Shown here in pieces: positions 31,401-41,030 of a DNA stretch of 64,000 nucleotides. Position 1 is the first letter of the stretch; each line of letters opens with the position of its first letter. The notes beneath the pieces were generated by a model. It saw only the letters and a program-made list of their open reading frames with translations. It was not told the DNA's origin and did not search any database. Where the stretch lies: NCBI GenBank assembly GCA_018806915.1, contig JAGKQI010000064.1, forward strand, positions 1,302,001 through 1,366,000, given 5' to 3'. The position numbers and the translations under genes were made by a program. Origin of the DNA: Phytophthora colocasiae. Its lineage: Eukaryota > Oomycota > Peronosporomycetes > Peronosporales > Peronosporaceae.

Positions 31401-32957
31401 GTGGAGATACTCACTGCAGTCAAAGCGGTTCGTACACGCTCAGCCGGCGTGTCTTCTCGGCTTCGTCCACTACTTGACGATCATTTCGTCTGGCCGACTG
31501 TGGATCACGTGATTGAGCAACAGCAGCGTTATCGTCGACATGCTTCGAACGCTGCTTACCGATCGTCGGAGGGGCTCTTGCTGGTGGAGGGGAAGGTGTG
31601 GATACCGACGTCTGCCAAGGAGCTGTTGCTGCGTATTCTGGTTGTGGCTCATTGTGGTGTGAATGCTCACCGTGGAGCGGACGTGATGATTGACCAATTG
31701 AAGAGCAAATACTCCATCAAGTCTCTTGCATCGGTAGTGAAGACTTTCGTGTTTCAGTGCCTACTATGTAAGCATGTCAAAGGTGGCTTATTGATCCAAC
31801 GGCCATGGAGTGAACATCGCCAAGTCGCTGCGCGAAACGAAGTCCTGCATTTCGACTTTCTCTTTATGGGCGAGTCGTACGGAACTACACGTTACCTCTT
31901 GGTGGCTAAAGACGAGCTAACGCATTTTTGCGAGCTCACCGCCTGTGATTCACCTACGAGTCTGGTTGCAGCTGCAGCCGTGCTAGACTGGGCCAAACGC
32001 TTTGGGATGCCGTCGCACTGGGTGTCAGATTGCGGAAGCCATTTCAAGAATATGCTGATGACTGAACTAAGAGAGCGTGCCAAGGTGAAGCACACGTTCA
32101 CACCCGTCTACACCCCATGGGTGAACGGCACTGTTGAACGCCTCAACAGAGACGTGCTGCAAGTGATCCGTGTGCTGCTGCTGGAGTATCAATTGGACAC
32201 GAAGAGCTGGGAGTATCTACTTCCCGTGGTGCAAAGCAACCTAAATCAGACACCGGTGCGGTCTTTAGGGGGGAAAGCTCCGGTTGAACTGTTCACTGGC
32301 CTCGAGGTGGCTACGGTACTGGACGCAGCTATTCTACCTGAAGACCACCGCAGCAAGAGCACAGTGATGACGATCGACATGGATACAGTGGAGGAGGGAC
32401 TATCGGCTTTAAGAACAAGTCTGCAGGAGATGCATCAGGAGGTTACAGACCGCAAAGAAAAAACACGTCTGTACCAGCGTATGGCCAAGCAAGGCAAGAG
32501 CGAGAACTTCACCGTGGGCGACTACGTTCTGTGGTCTCGAGCCGACGAAAGGCTCAGAGGCAATAAGCTTATGGTCAGGTGGGTCGGCCCGTTCCGGGTA
32601 ACGGAGGCTTTGCCCTACTCGTTCATGGTGGAGCACCTGGTGACAGGTGACACCTATGAGGTTCATGGTTCCCGTTTAAAGTTCTACGACGATGCCAGCT
32701 TAGAGGTCACGGAGGAGATATTAGAACATGTGGGTCAGCAAGGGATCGTTCTAAGCGTTTCAAGCATCCGTGAGCACCGTTTCAACAACACGAGCAAGCA
32801 GTGGGAGCTGTTGATTTCATGGCGTGGCCTCGAGGAGATCGAAGACTCCTGGGAGCCCCTAGCGACGATGTTGGGCGACATCCCCATGATGGTGCAGGAC
32901 TATGCCTCGCGGCACGACGACGAAGAGTTTCGTGCCCAAGTCGCCAACTCCGCCTAG
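28452..32957 (+). CDS. Gag-Pol polyprotein of element C
   Basis: A protein of 1501 residues in one frame from ATG 28452. Residues 1-280 are Gag-like, with one knuckle CLVCKGTHWLIDC near 283 (CX2CX3HX4C, one residue shorter than usual). The protease motif FRADTGADRN is near 345. Reverse transcriptase is about 560-760, with FFATFDLFKGFWQL and the catalytic WVDDIVIF. RNase H follows (CLCTDASDQGWSL), then integrase about 1080-1290 (H..H..CLLCKH zinc region, HFDFLFMG, VSDCGSHFKN, TPWVNGTVERLN). A C-terminal chromodomain runs from about 1430 (WELLISWRGLEEIEDSWEP). Gag and Pol are fused without a frameshift, unlike element B. Confidence 0.93.
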   Translation: MASTARDQDGDVEMTVPQPVFEFVRAPRLNAWDQASLISWVRQRKQYEEKIRARCAVTGEIYENVIMSIRSSIEPRILEHLARFVLRRNSADVTDEDLGHAITRRCSSLRNDHIPDIHALFKSKLVMDLREDDTEARIMNYFVLFEQIVEEQGLESVLGATDEAAPGVGERMKLRCKILMDNIAPEMLRVEIERLAIAKPLLKKSDLFLYETLVKRASEQQHYHQLTMELQRTDKGRQPSKDAKSSKKNGHDTKPATKTDNAKKINPAPQNGLKPRQPPRDGCLVCKGTHWLIDCPTATEDEKAAALQKMQERKNDRTRAKMAKTLVHSGDKSAVLNGVLEVPFRADTGADRNVISRSIVSELQDLRCGVEVLTLEQPMRVEMADGRILECQEECEVDVQLITAAGPLHLSKVSCLVIEGDADEFLLGDQTLKSLGINVDQLLEQLASRSGLDEASDDIPDEDIVGISRTDEVMERLDIMLGEAQQAGFPEAFMEDLRTVVREHADLWRTKLGSDPPAKLEPLRVVLMDDSLPHRTKPRQYSEVKTKFLRDYGAQLEEFGLVERNTQSRWACAAIPVRKKGAAEEFRAATDYRPVNKRTIPIAGAMPNLLVVIAKVKGAVFFATFDLFKGFWQLLLHPDCREFFSFITSDTVYTPNRVPQGATDSPIHFQNQMQLVFADMLYKNVLIWVDDIVIFAKTAAEFVEVLRKFFTRLREYGLKLNAIKSCLYATEVLWCGRCIDGSGVRHDPDRVSTLRSLPLPSTAADLQKLLCAANWLHESIVDYASFAAPLHDKLELAFAGRSRKQRFAESLTLDWTSVEQDHFRAFLDCLARSTKLSFPDESATVCLCTDASDQGWSLVITQVETWDESKSLTEQAHELLLCKGSRFKGPQLHWSIAEKEGYPIIKAAKDLEYLLHRTQGFKLFCDHANLIQIFCPATEIRKHVRGKLQRWALMLCDYRYTIEHVKGTDNIWADLVSRWLEPSVEILTAVKAVRTRSAGVSSRLRPLLDDHFVWPTVDHVIEQQQRYRRHASNAAYRSSEGLLLVEGKVWIPTSAKELLLRILVVAHCGVNAHRGADVMIDQLKSKYSIKSLASVVKTFVFQCLLCKHVKGGLLIQRPWSEHRQVAARNEVLHFDFLFMGESYGTTRYLLVAKDELTHFCELTACDSPTSLVAAAAVLDWAKRFGMPSHWVSDCGSHFKNMLMTELRERAKVKHTFTPVYTPWVNGTVERLNRDVLQVIRVLLLEYQLDTKSWEYLLPVVQSNLNQTPVRSLGGKAPVELFTGLEVATVLDAAILPEDHRSKSTVMTIDMDTVEEGLSALRTSLQEMHQEVTDRKEKTRLYQRMAKQGKSENFTVGDYVLWSRADERLRGNKLMVRWVGPFRVTEALPYSFMVEHLVTGDTYEVHGSRLKFYDDASLEVTEEILEHVGQQGIVLSVSSIREHRFNNTSKQWELLISWRGLEEIEDSWEPLATMLGDIPMMVQDYASRHDDEEFRAQVANSA

Positions 32958-33015
32958 AGGAAGTTTCTACACACTACATATGCATTTTACTTGTGCGAAA
33001 GTCCTGGAGAGGTAA

Positions 33016-33239
33016 TGTGGACAGTCAAATCGGACTTCCGCGATCGGCAGTGGACAATGCAACCTTCGAGAGGATCGAAGGTCAGATCGGCAGACCAAGG
33101 GCGTGCTGACTGGAGAGGACGAACTCGACAGGAACGGTTGGTTAGGAGGGGGACAACAGGATAACGAGTTACAGACAGCGTTTCTAATCAACAGAATTCA
33201 ATTTACCATTTAGCTAGCACAACTACCTGGTTGACCACA
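33016..33239 (+). repeat. 3' LTR of element C
   Basis: 224 bp, preceded by the purine-rich GGAGAGGTAA that may serve as polypurine tract, and followed by the ACAGT target duplication. Confidence 0.93.
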
Positions 33240-33624
33240 ACAGTACAGTACATGTACAGGAATGAGCTGCCGGCAAATAGAGAAATCTGTTTGTACGTAC
33301 AATTGTAATGTATTGCTCGAATAGATGCTCGTCTTCCTTCTCTCCGGACAAAGTTACGGCCGTGCACCCGATAAGTATACTTATACTCATTACGCCCAGA
33401 GTCTACATGTAGAGCAGATATCCTCGCGGGAGAAACTACCAAAGTTCGCACGATGCTACAACACAGGGGGACCAACTTGTCTATATCGTTCCAAGATCGG
33501 CTTCAAAGTTCTAACCAAAGTTTATGAATTTATCGCAAGGTATTGAAACGAACTAAGTAACCGTACAGTATTCAATAAACGTGTAGTATTTGAAAACGAC
33601 ACCTATCTTTTGACAACACCGGCC

Positions 33625-35190
33625 TTAGTTGCCGGCTGCTGCACGGCGCTTCTTTTGACGGATAGCTCGGAACTCATCCTGAATCTCATCGTTCGTCTTG
33701 CCCGACGTCTCCGGTAGCAGGAAGAACACGAACACGAACGAGATAGCCAGCAGCACCACGAACGGAACGTACGCCAGGTCATCTAGAGCGCTTGAAATAT
33801 ACGGGTAGCCAACACCCACGATCAGGTTAGCCGTCCAAGCAACCATCACACCGATCGACGTCACCGTAGCACGAGCGTAGTCAGGGAAGATATCGGCGAT
33901 AACCACGTACATCAGTGGACCAAGACTCACACCGAACGAACCGACGTACGTCGCAATGAAGAGAATTGACAGAGCTGACCAACTGAACGACAGCGACAGC
34001 GTCACACCAATGGCACTGACGAACATACCAGCGAGACCCCAGAGCAGCATGTTGCGGTTACCAAAACGAGCGGCAAAGAATCCCGACACCAGAGTCGGCA
34101 GCATGTTCACGATGTCAATGATGATGGTGCTCACACGAGCATTGCTCAAACCAGCCTGACTGAACAGATCAGACGAGTAGTAAAACACCGTGTTGATGCC
34201 TGTGATCTTCTGCATGCAGGCGACGCCAATAGCAATGATAAGCTGTCGGCGAAGAGCGGGAGCAATCAGCTCTGAAAATGGCACGCCCTTACCGCTGCGA
34301 ACGACCTCGTTGCCAGTTTCACTGAATGTACTCGACTGCATCTCCATGTCGTGTTTGCGTTTCGACTCGATCCACTCCAGAGCCACAGGCACATTGTCGG
34401 CACCAAACAGACGCGCGAGAACAGCCTCAGCCTCAGGGCGACGGCCCTTTAACAGCAGCCACACCGGTGACTCCACCATCAGGAATGGAGACATGCTCAA
34501 GAAGATGGCAGCAAGGACGATCGGAAACCCAGCAATGTAACGCCAACCGTTCTCGAAATCCATGTAAAAGAACGTCGTTGCGACCAACAAAATGCCTACC
34601 GTGATACCACTGTGAAGAACCGCACCGAGCAACGAACGAAGGTGGGGTGGCGAGATCTCGTTGATGTAGCCACCGACATTGCCAGTCGTAGCACCCGAGG
34701 CAATACCAGCAAGAAGACGACCCACAGCGAAGATCCACAGGTTTGACACTGAAGCCATAATGACAGCACCCGCGACAATAAAGCCGCAGTTGTAGATCAG
34801 GACCTGCTTGCGGCCAAAGCGGTCAGCAAATTTACCAACGAAAAAGGCTCCGATCATACCGCCGAAAATCCATGCATTCACGACGATAGTCCATTGGAAC
34901 TTAGTGTGCCCCGGAAACATGATGCACGTGCCCTCAGCAACTGGGCGAGCATTGCACTCCTCCACGTTGTTAAACTTGTGCAGATTGAGCTGTGAAGTCG
35001 ACCAACCGTACTGCAAAGGTAGCACGAAGGCAAGCATGGCACTTGTGTACAGGATGTAAGTAGGCTGGACGCGCAAGCGGGCCGCCATATCTTCCGGTTC
35101 AAGCATCGTGTTGTTGATCTCAGGCGTCGTTACCTCCGCGTAGGCGGGGTCTACTGGGGAAACCGGCACAGACTTGTTCTCGGCAGGCAT
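33625..35190 (-). CDS. MFS sugar transporter, copy 2
   Basis: A protein of 521 residues and 12 helices, start ATG 35190 (MPAENKSVPVSP). It carries the same motifs as copy 1: GKFADRFGRK, MQKITGINTVFYYS, PLMYVVIADIFP and PETSGK. Only the N-terminal 35 or so residues and scattered positions differ. The strong similarity reaches into the 3' flank (shared GTACAGTATTCA), so the pair arose by tandem duplication of a gene with its downstream region. Both copies are transcribed on the minus strand, with element C between them. The likely role is uptake of hexose or a related sugar. Confidence 0.9.
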   Translation of the reverse strand: MPAENKSVPVSPVDPAYAEVTTPEINNTMLEPEDMAARLRVQPTYILYTSAMLAFVLPLQYGWSTSQLNLHKFNNVEECNARPVAEGTCIMFPGHTKFQWTIVVNAWIFGGMIGAFFVGKFADRFGRKQVLIYNCGFIVAGAVIMASVSNLWIFAVGRLLAGIASGATTGNVGGYINEISPPHLRSLLGAVLHSGITVGILLVATTFFYMDFENGWRYIAGFPIVLAAIFLSMSPFLMVESPVWLLLKGRRPEAEAVLARLFGADNVPVALEWIESKRKHDMEMQSSTFSETGNEVVRSGKGVPFSELIAPALRRQLIIAIGVACMQKITGINTVFYYSSDLFSQAGLSNARVSTIIIDIVNMLPTLVSGFFAARFGNRNMLLWGLAGMFVSAIGVTLSLSFSWSALSILFIATYVGSFGVSLGPLMYVVIADIFPDYARATVTSIGVMVAWTANLIVGVGYPYISSALDDLAYVPFVVLLAISFVFVFFLLPETSGKTNDEIQDEFRAIRQKKRRAAAGN

Positions 35191-35234
35191 TGTCGCAGGA
35201 ATTGAGGCAGTTTAACTGTGTACGCTCGACCTAG

Positions 35235-35251
35235 CCAATTGGGGAATGAAA
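35235..35251 (-). promoter_or_regulatory. Oomycete Inr-FPR core promoter, sugar transporter copy 2
   Basis: The minus strand reads TTTCATTCCCCAATTGG, about 45-60 bp upstream of the ATG. TCATTCC fits the oomycete initiator and CAATT the adjoining FPR element. Confidence 0.6.
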
Positions 35252-36456
35252 GGCATCTTGCACCACACGGAACGCGACGAAGGGTGCCAGCGAGTAGGAG
35301 AGCGGGAGGCATCGATCAGAGCATCCTGGTTGAACAACCGCAAGCTGAAGGAGCCGGCGAGCCTTGCGACGATCGCGTAAGTCTCCGATTGTGAGCGTAG
35401 AACGTGGCATCAAGGACGAGTGGGTGAAGCTGAAGACGTTACCGGAGTCACAGCAGCATCACCGCGTTTATGCTAGTTTTCTGCAAATTTCATTTCGGCG
35501 ATGCTTGTACGCCAAGCAAGCGCAGCATCTGCCAAGAATGCTAAATTCGGAAGACATTTTCGTAAGTTCGGAGGACAAACCCAGCACCCTGTTGGTCTGT
35601 GCTTCAACCACGGCGCTTTACGATCGCCGATCCTGTAAATTCGGACGGTTTCTGCATCGACTAATAAACTAACAGAACGAGCAAACGCCTTAGTCGACAG
35701 AAGCAGCGACGGAAATTATACTATTTGGGTAGTTCCCTGTATTGAAAGCACTGGAATTGCAGGCTTCGTGCAACAGATGCAAGCAAGTTCGCGGCGTTTC
35801 CAGAGGAAAAGTAGTAGCTGCAAAACTGAGCGGGTACACGCCTGCAGCTAACAAAATAGAGACGGGCGCTTCAGAAATCCCATCTTCCAAGTTGCACATT
35901 TGTATGGCCTTTCTCAACCTGCGCTTCAGAAACGGCACGAAGCACCATGGCTCCTCTACTTCATTCGCTGCAAACCTGGATACTCGTCGTGCAGGCAACT
36001 CAGTCACGTTGGTGCTTCACAAATATGGTGTATGTGTTCTTAATCGCCTTTCGACCGTAGCAGCGCAAGTACATGTACAAGGGTGGCGGCCCTCTATAGC
36101 TATGGTACACTGTACATTTACAACAACAGCATGCTGTGAGCGCGGCCACAGATCGCAAATCGAGATGTGTCAGCTGTAACCACGTGTGCCTTCAACCCAG
36201 AGATTTCGGAGCGTTGGTTGCATGTTTTGAGTTGTCTGGGCATAATTAGACATTCAGTCAATGTCGGACATTGCATCGGTATAACGCAAGAAGGAGAAGA
36301 GTTTACACACGCCACTACGAGCTCCAAGCGAGGACAACCCTCTATCATGCCGAGTCGACACACTATAGACCGGCGTTGAACCATTGAGCAGTAACTGTGC
36401 ACCGCTGTACACGCTTGATGTTTCGCGGTGTCCGCCAGGCGTCGTATACGTACGTA
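35252..36456. other. Intergenic stretch, no gene recognised
   Basis: Only short ORFs without family resemblance are present, up to 145 codons at 35742-36179 plus. The palindrome GTACATGTAC occurs at 36069-36078. Confidence 0.5.
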
Positions 36457-36986
36457 CCGTAATATCGGTGTCAAGTGTCACCCCCTGGTGCCAACAAATC
36501 CAATGATAGGGATAAACTCAAGGTGCAGTGTAGAGATAAGAGAAACCCGCCGCAGCTGTCTGCAAGTCGTACAACGATGCAACTTCCAACTCCAGCATTG
36601 TATTGTACTCTGCAGAAGTGAAGACACCGGTAGTTTATTACTAGGAATATTAAAGCTACCAGAGATAGAAAATAGGACATGGTAATAACGACGCGCATGG
36701 CAGGTTTCATACATGCAAAGCGCAGCAGCCTTGAATGCAAAAGTCTCAGACTTTAGCCTTGGTTTCCAACCGTCTCCTCACCACCATTTCACCCTGTTCA
36801 GTGAACAGTGTTCACTTCTCTGCTCTTCGGTTGTTCGGACTATGCGACTGGCTTCAAAAATACTGAGGGGTGACACTTGACAAAGCGGAGCAAATCCTAC
36901 TTGGCTGTTGCGCTATCAGGTCTGTGATTGGCTAGAATAGGGGGGTGACAGTTAACAAAAGCGGACACTTGACACCGATATTACGG
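36457..36986. mobile_element. 530-bp MITE-like element with 23-bp TIRs
   Basis: Both ends show the same 23-bp inverted repeat, starting CCGTAATATCGGTGTCAAGT, and both are flanked by TA (36455-36456 and 36987-36988). A TA target duplication is typical of the Tc1/mariner superfamily. The interior has no transposase. A subterminal motif GGGTGACAnTTrACAAA occurs twice near the right end (36867 and 36945). A second copy of the left end lies at 62838-62906. Confidence 0.75.
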
Positions 36987-37210
36987 TACACGCGTAACTG
37001 TAGCACCGATCCGGTGCTCAATGCCTGAATGCAGCAACACATCCAAGTTCGAAGCGTTGTTTGGATAGCCTTAATGGATGGGAACACCGGACCTCTAGCC
37101 TGGAGACAAGAAGTTACGGTCAAACAGCACTGTTTTAGCAAGACAAAGTGTTGATATTCACGCACAAAATGCAGCTTCGATCCATTAATTCGTTGTTGCA
37201 GTGACCCGGC

Positions 37211-38819
37211 TCAACCTTGCTTGGAAGTCTTGTCATGCTCCGCATCGTTGTGCAGGATCTTCTCCAGGTCCTCCTGGTTCACATTCGCGGCCTCCTCCAA
37301 GTCGCGATCGTGAGCGACGTCAAACTCCTTGCCGCGAGCCTCAGGGCCAAGGAAAGTGAGCAGCACTAAGTACGCGTACACAACGGCCATGAAGATGCAG
37401 ATCACCTTTCCGTACTCGTAGCGGCTCACTCCCTCCTCGGTCGGTGGCAGCGGGTAGTTCTCACCCAGGCGCGCCTCGATGGTCGACGACGCCGAGGAGA
37501 TCAGATTACCCAGCTGGTATGAAGTTCCGACGATAAGTGTGCTGTACGACGGGGGTGAAAGCTCCATAAGGTGGATCGGCACGACGCCCCAAGCCCCCTG
37601 TACGCAGAACTGCTGGAAGAAGGCAGCGATCATAACCTTGAGGTCACTGGTGTAGCTGTATGGGTACAGCAGCGCCGCACCGATGATCGCCACGACGATA
37701 ATGCTTAGACGTCGACCGAAGACCTGCGAGTAGAAACCGACCAAGGTTCCGCCGGTAATGGCACCAAGGTTAGCAACCACCTGTGTGACGGTGACTTCGT
37801 CGGCCGTGAATGAGAACTGGTTCTTGAGCATCGTCGGGTACAGATCCTGGGATCCGTGGGACTGTTTTCAATAGCAACGGATATGTTAGAGCAATGGCAT
37901 GAGAGGGAGTAATATGTTCCGGTGGTGCACTTACCATGAAGTTGAATCCGGCCATAAGCAAGACCAGGTAGGTCAACAGCATCCAGTGGCGCTTGAACGC
38001 GACCTTACCCTCAGCGAGGAAAGTCTTAGTGGCATTGGGTGTAGCCTCTCGCACGGCCTGACGCTCCTGGTATACCTTAGTCTCAGGCAGGTACAGACGA
38101 GCAATGATAATCAAAACTGGCGGACACGCGCCGAACCAGAAGAGCGGGCGCCAGCCGTGGGGAGTAGTGTCGACGAGTGCGCGCGCGAACACCACAGCCA
38201 GGAGGTAACCGAAGGCGTAACCCTGCTGCATCATACCCGAGATAATACCGCGAGCAGCAGGAGGGCAGTCCTCGAGAGCCGTCGCCGCCACGTTTCCGTA
38301 CAGACCGCCCATTGCAATGCCGAAGAATGCACGAACCCAGAGGAACTGGGTGTACGTGTTGCAAAAGCCTGTGAGCAGCTCCAGCACGATGAAGAGGATG
38401 TTGTTCACCACAAACGGCCACTTGCGACCCCAGCGGTCCGAAGCGATTCCGAACGTGATGGAGCCGACAGAACGCAGCATAAGTACCAGTGTAATGCCCC
38501 ACGTGATGTCCGTCTTGCTCTTGCCAAACTCCTCAGCTAGCTCCTCGATCGTCATCGAAACGGTGAAGAAATCGAACGCGTCCCAGGACCAAGCGATGAA
38601 GGCAACCAGAAACTGCATCCACTGCAGGCGGTTGAGCAGGCGAAGAGTCTTGAATGGATTCTCCACTTTCTGCATCGGCGGCTTCAACGTGGTCACACGC
38701 GACTTGAGGTACTCGCCGACGCTCATTTTCTCTTCAGGGGCTGGCGAGGGCGTGCCGGAGACGCTGGGCGTCAGAGCTGGCACGTAGCCATTGCCCGGTG
38801 ACTGAGGAACCGGAGCCAT
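37211..38819 (-). CDS. JEN-type monocarboxylate/proton symporter
   Basis: Two exons, 38819-37935 and 37861-37211, give 511 residues. The 73-bp intron (GTAAGT...AACAG, phase 0) is supported because joining it creates NFMSHGSQDLYPT, an exact match to the JEN family signature NXX[S/T]HX[S/T]QDXXXT. Other family motifs are WSWDAFDFFTVS, GIASDRWGRKWPF and GNVAATALEDCP, followed by a QQGYAFGYLLA helix. Fungal JEN1 imports lactate, pyruvate or dicarboxylates with protons at the plasma membrane; the exact substrate here is unknown. The acidic C-terminal tail is cytosolic. The start is ATG 38819, about 50 bp below a strong Inr-FPR promoter. Confidence 0.92.
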
Positions 38820-38868
38820 TGCTGTTTGGTGGAACTGTGAAGTAGCTTGAGCTCTTAACTCGAGGTCT

Positions 38869-38884
38869 CAAATTGGAGAATGAG
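38869..38884 (-). promoter_or_regulatory. Oomycete Inr-FPR core promoter of the JEN gene
   Basis: The minus strand reads CTCATTCTCCAATTTG, an almost perfect match to the oomycete consensus GCTCATTYYNCAWTTT. It lies 50 bp upstream of the ATG. Confidence 0.75.
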
Positions 38885-41030
38885 GATAACTGGGTCGGGG
38901 GTTGGTGCTCCCGATCTGCTCCTCGAATGGAGGGGGCAACCGGAACCAGCGGGCCCTGTTGCAGCTGGTGAAGCTAATGTACGTTGCGGGGATTTAATGG
39001 GCCCTCAGCGCTTCAAGCACCTAGGCGGGGCGTCAAACGTGGTGGGAAGTCCATCCTCGTTGAAGCGCGTTGTCCGGTTCAACGGCGGTGGTCCAGTTAT
39101 TGGAGACTTTTAGTCGAAGGAACGATGACAATAAACCGGTGAGTTTGCTGGTCGTGACATCAAATCAACCGGAAGCGGAAGCATACCGCTATCTCTGTAC
39201 TACAGAGTCTGCAGTGGTGGGCGTTCATGAAGCGCCGCCATCGAGCACTCTCGCGGTGCTGCCAAAGCGAGTTAAAGCGCTTAAGATTGTTGCATTCAGC
39301 TTCAAGGTACCGCCGGTAAACGCATGGTTTTTGAACGAGGGCAAAAAACTAAAAACTTACTAAAATTGCGACTAAAAGTTCAACGCGTTCCCCTGCCTTT
39401 CCGGACAAGCAGACAGCCAAACAAGCATGTCGTGGGTCACGACTCGTGACACATTGAAGCACTGCTCCGAGCGCACAACGATATTAAATTCTTCAATGAT
39501 TGGCGCGTGACGCAGGACCGTTGACAAGTGACCGTCGTGCAAACTGCACGGCGCAGCACAGGCCCGCGCTCCCCCTGTAAGACTTTCCACTCAACGTTTG
39601 TACACTGCACAATGTACAGTACAGTACTCAGTGCATCCCATTGTTTCCCGCGGCAACCCGACTCAGACAACACCGGCGGTACAATACATTTCAAAGCATA
39701 CTAGCAAAAACTGAGAACATCCGAAGTGTGAACCCTCTCATTGCCGATGCAAAGCATCCCCAAAATTCCTGAACATTTCTGCCGAAGCAGCATGATCTGC
39801 CGGCGAGACAATTATGGTATTCGCAGATTCAATTGAGAACTTCTATGCATGACTTGTACTTTGGAAAGTTCCGGAAGTACCGGTACATGTATGATACTTT
39901 AGCATGCATCCTGAGTCAGCTAGCCTCCCTTGAAGGGGGCAGATTGCGTTCGAAAAAGTCATCGAAGGGCTAGATAATGCACGACCGCGAAGTGTGCTTG
40001 CGATCCGCAAGAAACCAGCAGGTCCAGTTCGCAGATGCAATCTAGCAGGTGGCTGCCAGTGGCATCGCCGTACAGTACGCGTTCTAAGTGCCCGTATTAA
40101 CTTCAGCCGACCGGGATGCGCGCTCAGACAGGGGCGAGGGGGCACCGGGCGCAGATCAGCGCTGATCGGCTCGTAAGAGCTCGTGGTTGAAGTGGTGCTG
40201 TGTGGTGGTGGTAAGTTCAACCGTGCAAGAATGAGCCTAGCTTCAAATCAATATAAGTTTGCGCGCGTCAAGGCGAACTTGTCAATCGAAATGGAGAAGG
40301 GTCTGCCACGCACTTTGCCAGCCCAACAACTTGCCTGCGTTGTACATGCATTTTAAACGCATGTACCTGTACTGCATCGATATGTAGCGGCCATCGTTAA
40401 TATCGTTGTGTCGTTTCAGTAACCATTCACACTGTGAATCACAGTACCGCTACGTCGAAACGGATGCTAGCGTGTGTAAGGACAGAACTCGTTACGCGAA
40501 CCGAGTAGCTCGTAAAATTCATTCGCATCACTAATGGAAAGGTCCACCAGTAATACACAAATCCCCCACTAGTGTTGACTCCTGACCTCTTCACGCAGTG
40601 ATAACGCATCTTCTTGTATAGGCTCCCAGGACGTTCGCTCACGATGAGCTCAGCTTGGGAAATTCACGAATGCTCCTCTAATATCGGGGCGTCAGTCCTC
40701 GTGCAGCACGATGAGCTGCATAAAGCTTAGACGCATACCGTCAGGTCATGGTCTTCTGCACAATTGGGAAAGGTTGCTCACCAGAATTGAATAACGACGC
40801 CGGTGAACAGACTGGCAGTCGAGATGCTGTAAATTTATGCCAAATTGTGCTGTACAACTTGTCTATAATAATGCTTCAAGAAAAAAATTAGGATCGAATG
40901 ATGTTGTTCGAAGGTTGATTCAACCACACTGAACGTAGTTGGAATTTTCACCAATGATATCTCGATACCTTATTCCACTTGTTTTCACTATGCGCTCCTT
41001 ATTTCCCCTCACTCTCCGCACGTGTTGGTC
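38885..41030. other. 2.1-kb intergenic region, no gene recognised
   Basis: ORFs are short and without family resemblance. The region separates the divergently transcribed JEN gene and the HDAC fusion gene. GTACATGTA occurs at 39883-39891, and an imperfect fold-back around GTACATGC...GCATGTAC occurs near 40342-40366. Confidence 0.5.

Larger units (their letters stand above)
28122..33239 (+). mobile_element. Complete Ty3/gypsy element C
   Basis: A 5118-bp element with 224-bp LTRs at 28122-28345 and 33016-33239 (identical by eye, TGTGG...CCACA) and target duplications ACAGT at 28117-28121 and 33240-33244. A single uninterrupted gag-pol ORF of 1501 codons fills the interior. It sits between two duplicated sugar transporter genes. 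LTR identity and the intact ORF suggest recent, possibly continuing activity. The primer-binding site is unclear: the bases after the 5' LTR are AAGTATACTT and no TGG start follows at once. Confidence 0.93.
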
